Source: Paenibacillus sp.
GTDB taxonomy: Bacteria; Bacillota; Bacilli; Paenibacillales; Paenibacillaceae
Assembly: GCA_031254035.1 (NCBI GenBank)
Contig: JAIRVF010000115.1
Coordinates: 1 to 35,947, forward strand
Length of the DNA stretch: 35,947 nucleotides
Direction: 5' to 3'
Shown: positions 24,258 through 32,446 of the stretch, piece after piece
Layout of the letters: each line of letters opens with the position of its first letter
How positions within the stretch are numbered: the first letter of the stretch is position 1
Made by a program: the position numbers and the translations under genes
The notes under the pieces: generated by a model
Told to the model about the DNA's origin: nothing
The model's database searches: none
What the model saw: only the letters and a program-made list of their open reading frames with translations

Positions 24258-25366
24258 TGATGAGAACCGTTCATGTAGGATTAGGGGAACGTTCATATCC
24301 GATTTATATCGGGTCGGACTTGCTGCCGAAATCTGCCGCGTATCTGATCAAACATGGTTTGTCGATGAAAAGTCCACATCTGATCGTCACCGACGACAAG
24401 GTTGCTCCTTATCATTTGGAAACTTTACAGACATCAATGGAGCATGCGGGTCTTAAAACGGTCGTTTGCATCGTTAAATCAGGTGAAGGCTCCAAGTCAC
24501 TCCAGGTATTTGAAGTGGTCATGGCATCCGCTATCCAAGGCGGCCTCGATCGCAACTCTTCGGTCATCGCTCTTGGCGGCGGCGTGGTAGGCGATTTGGC
24601 CGGTTTTGTCGCAGCTACCTATATGCGGGGGATCATGTTTATACAAATGCCGACAACGATTTTGGCACATGACAGCAGTGTTGGTGGCAAGGTGGCCGTC
24701 AACCATCCGCTCGCGAAAAATATGATCGGGGCCTTCCACCAGCCTGAGCTGGTGCTGTACGATCTGGATACGTTAACGACTTTGCCTCCTCGTGAGGTTT
24801 CAGCCGGATTGGCCGAAATGGTCAAACACGGCCTGATTAAAGATGAGGCTTTTGCCTACTGGTGCAAAGAACATGCGGATGATCTACTTTCGCTTGATCA
24901 GGATGCACTTAGTTATGGTCTTTCGCGCGGCGTGGCTATTAAAGCGGAGGTTGTGTCCCAGGACGAACGGGAAGGCGGCTTGCGCGCGATCCTCAATTTG
25001 GGACACACGATTGGCCATGCCATTGAGGCTGTCGCGGGCTACGGTGAATTTCTGCATGGCGAGGCCATCTCCATCGGTATGGCCGGGTCGGCGCTATTGG
25101 CGGAAGCATTGGGCAGGGGAGAAGGTTTGCATGCCCAAACGACAGCGATGTTAACGGCTTTGAATCTACCGGTTGTCCTGCCTAATCATCTGAAAGAGGA
25201 TGATCTGATGGCGGCCATGATGCATGATAAGAAATTCAAGGGAGGCACGATGATTTTCGTCGTGCCGGATTCCATAGGCTCCGTCAGCATTGTTAAGAAT
25301 ATTCCTGAACAGTTGGTCAGAGATATCTTGAAACAGCTTAGAAAAGGAGGGGAAGCACATGCTTAG
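24257..25366 (+). CDS. aroB: 3-dehydroquinate synthase
   Basis: The product cyclises DAHP to 3-dehydroquinate, the second shikimate-pathway step. It shows the NAD-binding GGGVVGDLAGFVAATYMRG stretch (about residues 99-117), QMPTTILAHDSSVGGK (about 122-137) and metal ligands in GLAEMVKHGLI (about 180-190) and HTIGHAIE (about 249-256). The 369 residues fit the family. The start is the ATG at 24257 (TAATG overlap with aroC) or the next codon. It ends in an 8-nt overlap with aroH. Confidence 0.96.
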   Translation: MMRTVHVGLGERSYPIYIGSDLLPKSAAYLIKHGLSMKSPHLIVTDDKVAPYHLETLQTSMEHAGLKTVVCIVKSGEGSKSLQVFEVVMASAIQGGLDRNSSVIALGGGVVGDLAGFVAATYMRGIMFIQMPTTILAHDSSVGGKVAVNHPLAKNMIGAFHQPELVLYDLDTLTTLPPREVSAGLAEMVKHGLIKDEAFAYWCKEHADDLLSLDQDALSYGLSRGVAIKAEVVSQDEREGGLRAILNLGHTIGHAIEAVAGYGEFLHGEAISIGMAGSALLAEALGRGEGLHAQTTAMLTALNLPVVLPNHLKEDDLMAAMMHDKKFKGGTMIFVVPDSIGSVSIVKNIPEQLVRDILKQLRKGGEAHA

Positions 25367-25730
25367 AGGGATACGGGGAGCGACGACCGTTGAACACAAC
25401 GAGGAACAGGAAATTTTGAATGCGTCTGTTGAGCTGATGCGTGAAATCGCCGCTCGCAATGAGTTGAATCCTGAAGATATCGGCTCGATTTGGATTACGA
25501 TGACTCATGATCTCGATGCCGCATTTCCGGCTAAAGCGATCCGGCAGTTGGAAGGCTGGGATCTGGTGCCGTTGATGTGCGCTGTGGAAGTTCCCGTCAA
25601 AGGGAGTTTGCCGCGCTGCATCCGGCTTATGGTACAAGTAAACACTGAAAAGAGCCAAGACGAAATCAAACATGTGTATTTAAACGAAGCGAAAAAGCTG
25701 CGTCCGGACCTTGCGTCACCTAAAGTTTAA
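25359..25730 (+). CDS. aroH: Chorismate mutase, AroH type
   Basis: The product rearranges chorismate to prephenate for phenylalanine and tyrosine. The 123 residues match the trimeric AroH class, with RGIRGATTV at the N terminus (Arg7 of the active site), FPAKAIRQL in the middle and HVYLNEAKKLRPDL at the C terminus. It overlaps aroB by 8 nt, so translation is coupled. It is the last gene before the long trp leader. Confidence 0.96.
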   Translation: MLRGIRGATTVEHNEEQEILNASVELMREIAARNELNPEDIGSIWITMTHDLDAAFPAKAIRQLEGWDLVPLMCAVEVPVKGSLPRCIRLMVQVNTEKSQDEIKHVYLNEAKKLRPDLASPKV

Positions 25731-25748
25731 TTTTTTTGCTTCCACCGC

Positions 25749-25778
25749 TTGCCAGGCCAATTGTTTATGCTGTATAGT
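25749..25778 (+). promoter_or_regulatory. Probable trp promoter
   Basis: TTGCCA (25749-25754) and TATAGT (25773-25778) are separated by 18 nt, just after aroH. The predicted start near 25785 leaves the 5' stem-loop and the TRAP site on the transcript. Confidence 0.6.
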
Positions 25779-25792
25779 GTTAGCTATATATA

Positions 25793-25926
25793 GATCGAAC
25801 CGAGATAGAGATCTTGGTTGATCTTTTGAGATGAGTAGAGCTGAGAAGAGCTGAGTTGAGTATAGAAGAGCCGAGCCATATTGTAACAGGCTAATATCGG
25901 AACGTCTTGCGGCGTGATGCTTTTTT
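25793..25926 (+). promoter_or_regulatory. trp leader: TRAP binding site and attenuator
   Basis: A 5' stem-loop (GATCGAACC at 25793-25801 with GGTTGATC at 25816-25823) is followed by ten NAG triplets at an exact 5-nt period (25828-25875: nine GAG and one TAG, all with 2-nt spacers). Next come a possible antiterminator (CCG...ATATT with AATAT-CGG, 25871-25900, covering triplet 10) and an overlapping terminator (ACGTC-TTGC-GGCGT, 25901-25914, flanked by ATC/GAT, with TTTTTT at 25921-25926). TRAP bound with tryptophan should block the antiterminator and stop transcription, as known for B. subtilis. Two more GAGs lie in the loop of the 5' stem-loop. Confidence 0.92.
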
Positions 25927-26041
25927 GTTACATGTATTATACGTCCCCGTGTTTACATTTTTGCAGGGGTGCAGGATACATGAACAGGTAAAGTCGTCAT
26001 GAAAGTTGCGGACGACTCTATCCATATACTTAATGAACGTC
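25927..26041 (+). other. Two extra hairpins downstream of the attenuator
   Basis: CATGTAT (25931-25937) pairs with ATACATG (25976-25982), and AGTCGTC (25992-25998) pairs with GACGACT (26011-26017). Both are perfect 7-bp stems. They lead into the terminator at 26042. No known riboswitch was recognised. Confidence 0.5.
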
Positions 26042-26069
26042 AAACCTCTACTTCGGTAGAGGTTTTTTT
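26042..26069 (+). terminator. Strong second terminator inside the trp leader
   Basis: The 10-bp stem AAACCTCTAC/GTAGAGGTTT is capped by a TTCG tetraloop and followed by T residues. It lies between the TRAP attenuator and trpE, on the sense strand. Confidence 0.85.
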
Positions 26070-26088
26070 GTTTTATCAGTTTGTTTTC

Positions 26089-26145
26089 GGGGTCCCCGCA
26101 AAGTATTTGGAATAAGCATCGAAGCATGGGCTCCACTTTGTGGGG
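26089..26145. repeat. Dispersed repeat GGGGTCCCCGCAAAG, copy 2
   Basis: The copy starts GGGGTCCCCGCAAAGTATTT and ends CTTTGTGGGG, which is nearly the inverse of CCCCGCAAAG, so it can fold into a long hairpin. The first 26 nt equal those at 15733. Confidence 0.75.
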
Positions 26146-26153
26146 TTATTGAT

Positions 26154-26278
26154 GGGATCCCCGCAAAGTAATCGGAATAAGCTTCAGAGGCCACATGGCA
26201 CTCCGTGCTTTTGCTCCGCAAAAGCGCCCCTCTTTGAGAGGCGTCAGACTTCTTTCCGATACTCTTTGTGGGGTTATT
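26154..26278. repeat. Dispersed repeat, copy 3 (long form)
   Basis: The copy begins GGGATCCCCGCAAAGTAATC and ends CTTTGTGGGGTTATT, with TCCGAT near the end pairing with ATCGGA near the start. The middle has further hairpins (GCTTTTGC-TCC-GCAAAAGC). A frame across it (26140-26322) is repeat-derived and not counted as a gene. It ends about 40 nt before trpE. Confidence 0.75.
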
Positions 26279-26318
26279 CCACCACCAACCTCAAACTCAA
26301 AAAAGGAGGGAAACAAGA

Positions 26319-27875
26319 ATGATGAAACCGGGTGTGGAACAGGTTATTAAGTTGTCCCGCGAGTATAATCTAATCCCTGTAGCCAAACGGCTGTTGGCCG
26401 ATATGGAAACCCCCATCAGAATTTTTCAACGTTATGCGGAGTGTGATTGTGCATTTTTGCTTGAAAGTGTGGAGGGTGGCAGCCGCTGGGCGCGTTACTC
26501 TTTTATCGGAACAGATCCATTTATGATGATCTATGGCAAAAAGGGCAATATCGTGCTGGAGAAAAACGGTCACAAGGAAGTCCTGACAGGTAAACCGGTT
26601 CAAGAGCTGAAGGCGCTGCTCCGCAGGTATCGCAGCCCGAAGCTGGATGAGATTCCTCCTTTTACGGGTGGTGCGATTGGATTTTTCGGATATGATTTGC
26701 TGCAGTATTACGAGAAATTACCTGCGCATGCAGTGGATGATCTGGGCATGGATGACATCAGGTTTATGTTTTGCGATACGGTGATCGTATTTGATCATGT
26801 AAAACAGCAAATTTTGCTGGTCGGAAATGTACATGTACAAGAAGGCGACACGGATGAGGACATCCGGCGCAGCTATGCAGAAATCGATGCGAGGTTAGCG
26901 GGTATTGCGCAGCGCCTTGAATGCCAGGGGCCTAGCGAAAATGTCAACGGGCGCGTGATTCCGCAGGATGTGGATTTGGGCGATATCAAGTCCAATATGA
27001 CCAAGGAACAATATATGGCTAACGTGGAGCAGGCGCAGGAATATATCCGAGCGGGCGATATTTTCCAAGTTGTGTTGTCCCAGCGTTTTCATATCGAAAC
27101 GGCCGTTTCCCCGTTGCATGTGTACCGTGTGCTGAGAACATTAAATCCTTCCCCTTATATGTATTATCTCAAAATGCATGAGGAAATCATCGTGGGCACT
27201 TCGCCGGAGGCGCTGGTCAAGGTGGATGGGGACCGGGTCGAAACACGGCCGATTGCAGGTACACGTCCGCGCGGTGCCAATGAAAACGAAGACGAACGGC
27301 TTGCGAAAGAACTTCTTGCGGATGAAAAGGAACGAGCGGAGCATCTGATGCTTGTGGACTTAGGGCGGAATGATCTGGGGCGTGTCTCCAAATTCGGAAG
27401 TGTCAAATGCGACCTATTTATGGAAATCGAGCGCTACTCCCATGTCATGCATATGGTTTCGAATGTATCCGGATTGCTGCGGGACGATAAGGATTTCTTT
27501 GATGCTTTTCTCTCCTGTCTACCGGCTGGGACGGTATCGGGAGCGCCGAAGCTGAGAGCAATGGAGATTATCGCGGAGCTTGAGCGGGAAGCGCGAGGGG
27601 CATATGCGGGGGCCATCGGATATCTCGGCTTTAATGCCAATATGGACTCATGCATTACGATTCGGACGATTATTTTTCGCGAAGGTAGAGCTTATGTTCA
27701 GGCTGGGGCAGGGATTGTATGGGATTCGGTACCCGAAAAGGAATACGAGGAAACCGTCAATAAAGCGAAGGCGCTGCTCAAAGCCATTCGGACCGCGGAA
27801 GCGATGTTTCCACCGGCTCCTGTAATAGGGAAGGAGCAGCTCAACCAGGATTATTTCTATGAATATACGCCATAA
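26319..27875 (+). CDS. trpE: Anthranilate synthase component I
   Basis: The product makes anthranilate from chorismate with a glutamine amidotransferase subunit that is not in this operon. The tryptophan feedback site LLES lies at residues 47-50 with RYSFIG following. The chorismate-binding domain holds PIAGTRPRG (about 310-318) and GTVSGAPKLRAMEI (about 408-421). The start is ATG 26319, 8 nt after AAGGAGGG; the frame from 26268 reads back into the repeat. The length is 518 residues. As in B. subtilis, trpG is probably pabA elsewhere. Confidence 0.96.
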   Translation: MMKPGVEQVIKLSREYNLIPVAKRLLADMETPIRIFQRYAECDCAFLLESVEGGSRWARYSFIGTDPFMMIYGKKGNIVLEKNGHKEVLTGKPVQELKALLRRYRSPKLDEIPPFTGGAIGFFGYDLLQYYEKLPAHAVDDLGMDDIRFMFCDTVIVFDHVKQQILLVGNVHVQEGDTDEDIRRSYAEIDARLAGIAQRLECQGPSENVNGRVIPQDVDLGDIKSNMTKEQYMANVEQAQEYIRAGDIFQVVLSQRFHIETAVSPLHVYRVLRTLNPSPYMYYLKMHEEIIVGTSPEALVKVDGDRVETRPIAGTRPRGANENEDERLAKELLADEKERAEHLMLVDLGRNDLGRVSKFGSVKCDLFMEIERYSHVMHMVSNVSGLLRDDKDFFDAFLSCLPAGTVSGAPKLRAMEIIAELEREARGAYAGAIGYLGFNANMDSCITIRTIIFREGRAYVQAGAGIVWDSVPEKEYEETVNKAKALLKAIRTAEAMFPPAPVIGKEQLNQDYFYEYTP

Positions 27876-27899
27876 AAGAGTGAAGGAGGAGGTTATGTT

Positions 27900-28940
27900 A
27901 TGAACAGCAGCGATATGATTCCCGTATATTTGAACCGGTTGATCAAGGGCGTGGATTTGACGCGTGATGAGGCGCGCGCGTTAATGGCTTCGATTATGGA
28001 TGGGGGCGTGACCCAGTCGCAAATTGGCGCGCTTTTGATGGCGCTTCGGATCAAAGGGGAGACCGCTCCGGAGATAACGGGATTTGCGGAAGCGATGCGG
28101 AATGTGGCCAGCTCGGTGCAGACCGATAACGATAAGCTGCTCGACACCTGCGGCACGGGTGGATCTGGTATTCAAAAGTTCAATATATCAACGGCTTCAG
28201 CCATCATCTCTTCTTCCGCTTCCGTGCGTGTGGCCAAACATGGGAACCGTTCTGCATCCGGCCGTGCAGGGAGCGCGGATGTGCTTGAGGCCCTGGGAGT
28301 CAACATTCATTTAAGCAGTGAGCAAGCTAGACGCTGTCTTGATGAGATCGGCATCTGTTTTTTGTTCGCCCAGCTTTACCATCCGTCGATGAAGCATGCG
28401 GCAGTCCCGCGGAAGGAGCTTGGCATCCGGACGGTGTTTAATATGCTGGGACCTTTAACGAATCCGGCTGGAGCGGATCGGCAGGTGCTGGGCATTTACG
28501 ACCGGAACCGCACGCAAACCATTGCCGAAGTGCTTCGGGAACTGGGCTCCAAACGAGCGCTGGTTGTGACCAGTCATGACGGACTGGACGAAATCAGCAT
28601 CTCCGCACCAACGCAAGTATCGGAGCTGCGTGATGGAGAGGTCCGCACCTACGAAATTCATCCGCATGATCTTGGCCTCGATGTCCATCCGCTCGAATCC
28701 GTTCTGGGCGGGGATGCGCTGCAAAATGCCAAAATCGTGGAAGCCGTGCTGCAGGGGGAACGAAGTCCGTACCGGGATGTCGTCCTTGCTAATGCAGGTG
28801 CATGCATTTATGTATCCGGACTTGCCGACAGCATTGCAGAAGGTGTCGTCACCGCCGCCAAAGCCATCGATAGCGGTAGCGCGTATGCTAAACTGCACCA
28901 GCTGATTCAAATGACAGGAGAGCTGAGTTATGTATCTTGA
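27900..28940 (+). CDS. trpD: Anthranilate phosphoribosyltransferase
   Basis: The product joins anthranilate to PRPP. Conserved blocks are DTCGTGGSG (about residues 80-88), KHGNRSASGRAGSAD (about 110-124) and the RTVFNMLGPLTNPA stretch (about 176-189). The length is 346 residues. The ribosome binding site is GGAGGAGG. It overlaps trpC by 11 nt. Confidence 0.96.
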   Translation: MNSSDMIPVYLNRLIKGVDLTRDEARALMASIMDGGVTQSQIGALLMALRIKGETAPEITGFAEAMRNVASSVQTDNDKLLDTCGTGGSGIQKFNISTASAIISSSASVRVAKHGNRSASGRAGSADVLEALGVNIHLSSEQARRCLDEIGICFLFAQLYHPSMKHAAVPRKELGIRTVFNMLGPLTNPAGADRQVLGIYDRNRTQTIAEVLRELGSKRALVVTSHDGLDEISISAPTQVSELRDGEVRTYEIHPHDLGLDVHPLESVLGGDALQNAKIVEAVLQGERSPYRDVVLANAGACIYVSGLADSIAEGVVTAAKAIDSGSAYAKLHQLIQMTGELSYVS

Positions 28941-29760
28941 TCGAATTGTTGCTACTAAACGTGAAGAAACAGCCGCACTGGATGCTTCCTTTTCTATCAG
29001 TCAAGCGCTCGAAACCATCGCGGGAATGCCTGCGACGAAAGGCTTCGCCAAAGCGCTGACAGCTGGCAGGAAACGGGATATGGGGCTGATTGCCGAAGTG
29101 AAAAAGGCGTCACCTTCCAAAGGGCTCATCCGTTCGGATTTCGATCCGGTTGCCATCGCTCTTGCGTATGAAGAGGCGGGGGCGGATTGTCTGTCCGTGT
29201 TGACGGACGCCACCTATTTTCAGGGAAGCGGCGAATACTTGCAGGCTGTACGACAGGCGGTGGATCTGCCTCTGCTCCGCAAAGATTTCGTTATAGACGA
29301 ACGCCAGATTTATGAAGCGCGTTTGCTTGGGGCGGATGCCATTCTGCTGATCGCAGCGATTCTTACGCCGGAGCAAATTAGCAGCTATATGAGAACGGCA
29401 GCTTCGATCGGCCTCGATTCTTTAGTCGAGGTGCATAGCTTGGAAGAGATGAAAACGGTGCTTGAACTGGAACTCACGGAAGAGGTGTTGATCGGAATCA
29501 ACAATCGTAATTTGCACACATTCGAAACCTCTCTTGCTACAACCGAGACGCTTGGAAAGTTGGTTCCGGAGGGAGTACCGTTAATTAGCGAAAGCGGCAT
29601 TTTAAGTGTGCAAGATATGGACTTTTTAAGAAATACTGGCGCATACGGAGTACTCATCGGAGAATGTTTTATGAGACAAAAAGACATTGGGGCTGCCGTT
29701 AACGCTTTAATGGGACCGGTGGGATCTGCAGCTAAGGAAGGAGGCGTTTTCTTTTCATGA
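28930..29760 (+). CDS. trpC: Indole-3-glycerol phosphate synthase
   Basis: The product cyclises CdRP to indole-3-glycerol phosphate in a TIM barrel. Signatures are EVKKASPSKGLI (about residues 56-67), LLRKDFV (about 115-121) and LISESGI (about 217-223). The 276 residues are slightly longer than usual at the C terminus (KEGGVFFS). The start overlaps the trpD end and the stop overlaps trpF by 4 nt. Confidence 0.96.
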   Translation: MYLDRIVATKREETAALDASFSISQALETIAGMPATKGFAKALTAGRKRDMGLIAEVKKASPSKGLIRSDFDPVAIALAYEEAGADCLSVLTDATYFQGSGEYLQAVRQAVDLPLLRKDFVIDERQIYEARLLGADAILLIAAILTPEQISSYMRTAASIGLDSLVEVHSLEEMKTVLELELTEEVLIGINNRNLHTFETSLATTETLGKLVPEGVPLISESGILSVQDMDFLRNTGAYGVLIGECFMRQKDIGAAVNALMGPVGSAAKEGGVFFS

Positions 29761-30428
29761 ATGAGACGAATGTAAAAATTTGTGGACTTCAGGACGTTGA
29801 AGTGCTAAAATCTATAAATAAATTACCTATCGATTATATCGGATTTGTTTTTGCCAAAAGCCGGAGGCAAGTTTCTCCCCGAACGGCAGCTTCCATGATT
29901 AGGATACTGCAGCATTGGGAAAGGGGGAGTTTCCCGCGTAGTGTAGGAGTGTTCGTCAATCCGGATATGGATCAACTTGAAGACGTCATGTCCCATGCCA
30001 GACTGGATGTGATCCAGCTTCACGGCCAGGAAAGCCCGGAATTTTTCCGGGATGTGAAAGAGCGCTTTGATGTTGAGGTTTTCAAGGTTATTTCGGTCGG
30101 GGCCCAGTATAGAACATACGGAGCATCCGCTGCTTTGGAAGAATACGCAGGAGTCATCGACGCGCTGCTACTCGATACCTTCGAACCACATTATGGCGGC
30201 GGATCAGGAATCACGTTCGCATGGGACAAGATTCCGTCATACCAGAGGTGGACCAGGAAGCAAGGCATACCGCTATTTGTGGCTGGTGGTCTCGATGCTT
30301 CCAATGTTGAAGGTCTTATCCGCGACTATGCTCCTGATGGAGTGGATATATCTAGCGGCGTAGAAACGAACGGGACCAAGGATCTCAATAAAATTGCAGC
30401 TTTTGTGGAAAGGGTGAAGTTGGCATGA
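29757..30428 (+). CDS. trpF: Phosphoribosylanthranilate isomerase
   Basis: The product isomerises PRA to CdRP. KICGLQDVE near the N terminus carries the catalytic cysteine. IGFVFAKSRRQVSP (about residues 28-41) and VDISSGVETNGTKD (about 195-208) carry the aspartate and phosphate-binding parts. The length is 223 residues. ATGA overlaps join it to trpC and trpB. Confidence 0.95.
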   Translation: MNETNVKICGLQDVEVLKSINKLPIDYIGFVFAKSRRQVSPRTAASMIRILQHWERGSFPRSVGVFVNPDMDQLEDVMSHARLDVIQLHGQESPEFFRDVKERFDVEVFKVISVGAQYRTYGASAALEEYAGVIDALLLDTFEPHYGGGSGITFAWDKIPSYQRWTRKQGIPLFVAGGLDASNVEGLIRDYAPDGVDISSGVETNGTKDLNKIAAFVERVKLA

Positions 30429-31621
30429 CTCATTTGCCGGATCAAAATGGACGTTTTGGCGAATTCGGAGGTAGGTTCGTACCGGAAACGCTGATGAACG
30501 CACTTATACAATTGGAGGGATCCTATAAGCTAAATGCGGAAGATCCTTCGTTCCAGGAGGAACTTTCTTATCTTCTTAAGCAGTATTCGGGCCGGGAAAC
30601 GCCGCTTTATTATGCGGAGCGTCTCAGTAAACATTTGGGCAAGGCCAAGATTTATCTGAAACGCGAAGATTTGAACCATACCGGAGCCCATAAAATCAAC
30701 AATGCGCTCGCCCAAGGTGTTCTGGCCAAAAGAATGGGTAAGCAAAAGGTGATTGCGGAAACGGGAGCGGGCCAGCATGGTGTCGCCACCGCGACCGTGG
30801 CAGCATTGCTCGGCATGGAATGCAAGGTGTTTATGGGGGAAGAGGATACCAAACGCCAGGCATTAAACGTATTCCGGATGCAGCTATTAGGCGCCGAGGT
30901 TGTGCCGGTTACATCGGGATCGCGTACGCTTAAAGATGCTGGGAACGAAGCGCTTCGTTACTGGGTTAGCAATGTGGAAGATACATTTTATATTTTGGGA
31001 TCGGCGGTCGGACCGCATCCGTATCCGATGATGGTTCGGAACTTCCAGCGGATTATCGGGGACGAGACCCGGCGTCAGATACTCGAGGCCGAAGGACGTC
31101 TCCCGGACCATGTGGTCGCGGCCATCGGGGGCGGAAGCAATGCGATCGGCATGTTTTATCCGTTTATCGAGGATGAAGGGGTCGAGCTTGTTGGCGTCGA
31201 AGCAGCGGGCAAAGGCGTGAATACCGAGTTCCATGCGGCAACGATGAGCAAAGGGACCAAAGGCGTGTTCCAAGGTTCCATGAGTTATCTGCTTCAGGAT
31301 GAGTACGGCCAGGTCCAGGAGGCGTTCTCGATTTCGGCGGGGCTCGATTATCCGGGAGTCGGGCCGGAGCATTCGTATTTGAAAGAAATCAAGCGCGCGC
31401 AGTATGTTCCGATAACCGACCAAGAAGCGCTTGATGCGCTGCAGCTGCTGTGCCGCACGGAGGGCATTATACCGGCGCTCGAATCTTCGCATGCGGTCGC
31501 TCAGGTCATCAAAATGGCGCCAGCACTAAGCGACGATGACATTGTTGTGATTTGTCTATCGGGACGCGGCGATAAAGATGTGGAGTCCATCATGGCGTAT
31601 ACGGGAGGGAAGCAGGCATGA
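30425..31621 (+). CDS. trpB: Tryptophan synthase beta chain
   Basis: This is the PLP-dependent subunit that condenses indole with serine. It has GRFGEFGGRFVPETLM (about residues 9-24), the PLP-lysine segment EDLNHTGAHKINNA (about 81-94), ETGAGQHGVA and GGGSNAIG (about 236-243). The length is 398 residues, as in TrpB1 proteins. Overlaps of 4 nt on both sides indicate coupled translation with trpF and trpA. Confidence 0.97.
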   Translation: MTHLPDQNGRFGEFGGRFVPETLMNALIQLEGSYKLNAEDPSFQEELSYLLKQYSGRETPLYYAERLSKHLGKAKIYLKREDLNHTGAHKINNALAQGVLAKRMGKQKVIAETGAGQHGVATATVAALLGMECKVFMGEEDTKRQALNVFRMQLLGAEVVPVTSGSRTLKDAGNEALRYWVSNVEDTFYILGSAVGPHPYPMMVRNFQRIIGDETRRQILEAEGRLPDHVVAAIGGGSNAIGMFYPFIEDEGVELVGVEAAGKGVNTEFHAATMSKGTKGVFQGSMSYLLQDEYGQVQEAFSISAGLDYPGVGPEHSYLKEIKRAQYVPITDQEALDALQLLCRTEGIIPALESSHAVAQVIKMAPALSDDDIVVICLSGRGDKDVESIMAYTGGKQA

Positions 31622-32424
31622 ATTTGATCGATCAGAAATTTGCCGAGTTAAAAGCAAACGGGCAAACCGCCCTCATACCATTTTTGACGATTGGTGATCC
31701 TGACGTGGATACTTCAGTCGAGATCATCGCCGAACTGGAAGCGGCTGGGGCCGACATCGTCGAGCTTGGCGTTCCGTATTCCGATCCCCTCGCCGACGGG
31801 CCGGTGATTCAGCGCGCATCCCAGCGCGCCCTCAAACATCAGGTCAACATTATTACCTGCATGGAGGCGGCGCTCAAGGCGCGAACTGCCGGGGTCAAGC
31901 TTCCTTTTATCTTGTTTACGTATTACAATCCGGTGCTGCAGTTCGGACTAGACCGTTTTTTTGCAGAGGTAATAAAGCATGACATCAGCGGACTGATCAT
32001 TCCGGACCTGCCGGTGGAAGAAGCCGAAGAATTAACGAAACTTGCGGAAGCTGCGGGAGTTCATATCATTCCGCTGGTCTCGCCGACCTCAAAGGAAAGA
32101 ATCAAAAGCATTGCGGCGGGCGCCAAAGGTTTTGTTTACTGCGTATCTTCACTGGGAGTAACGGGCGAACGCTCCAGCTTCTTTGAAGGCGTAGAAGATT
32201 TTATCACACAGGTCAAATCATACACGGATGTGCCGGCAGCCGTAGGTTTTGGCATCTCGAATGGTGAGCAGGCCGCCCAATTCGCGCGGATTTGCGACGG
32301 CGTCGTCGTTGGCAGTGCGATCGTCCGAAAAATCGAAGAGGCCATTCCATTGTTGCAAAATCCGAATACCCGCCAAGATGGGCTCTTGCAAATACGTGAG
32401 TTTGTGTCACAATTAAAAACATAA
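31618..32424 (+). CDS. trpA: Tryptophan synthase alpha chain
   Basis: The product cleaves indole-3-glycerol phosphate and passes indole to TrpB. Visible are IPFLTIGDPD (about residues 20-29), catalytic Glu in VELGVPYSDPLADGPVIQ (about 47-64) and the GFGISNGEQ phosphate site (about 213-221). The length is 268 residues. hisC follows after 22 nt. Confidence 0.96.
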   Translation: MNLIDQKFAELKANGQTALIPFLTIGDPDVDTSVEIIAELEAAGADIVELGVPYSDPLADGPVIQRASQRALKHQVNIITCMEAALKARTAGVKLPFILFTYYNPVLQFGLDRFFAEVIKHDISGLIIPDLPVEEAEELTKLAEAAGVHIIPLVSPTSKERIKSIAAGAKGFVYCVSSLGVTGERSSFFEGVEDFITQVKSYTDVPAAVGFGISNGEQAAQFARICDGVVVGSAIVRKIEEAIPLLQNPNTRQDGLLQIREFVSQLKT

Positions 32425-32446
32425 AATTTGCAGAAAGTGAGTGGTG

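Noticed and set aside
25828..25875. Simple-sequence (microsatellite) explanation for the GAG-rich tract before trpE
   Set aside because: The spacer dinucleotides vary while the NAG triplets stay in exact 5-nt register, which is the TRAP target pattern and not slippage.
26140..26322. 60-codon plus-strand frame just before trpE
   Set aside because: It consists of repeat copy 3 plus the trpE ribosome binding site; the protein would be a by-product of the palindromic repeat.
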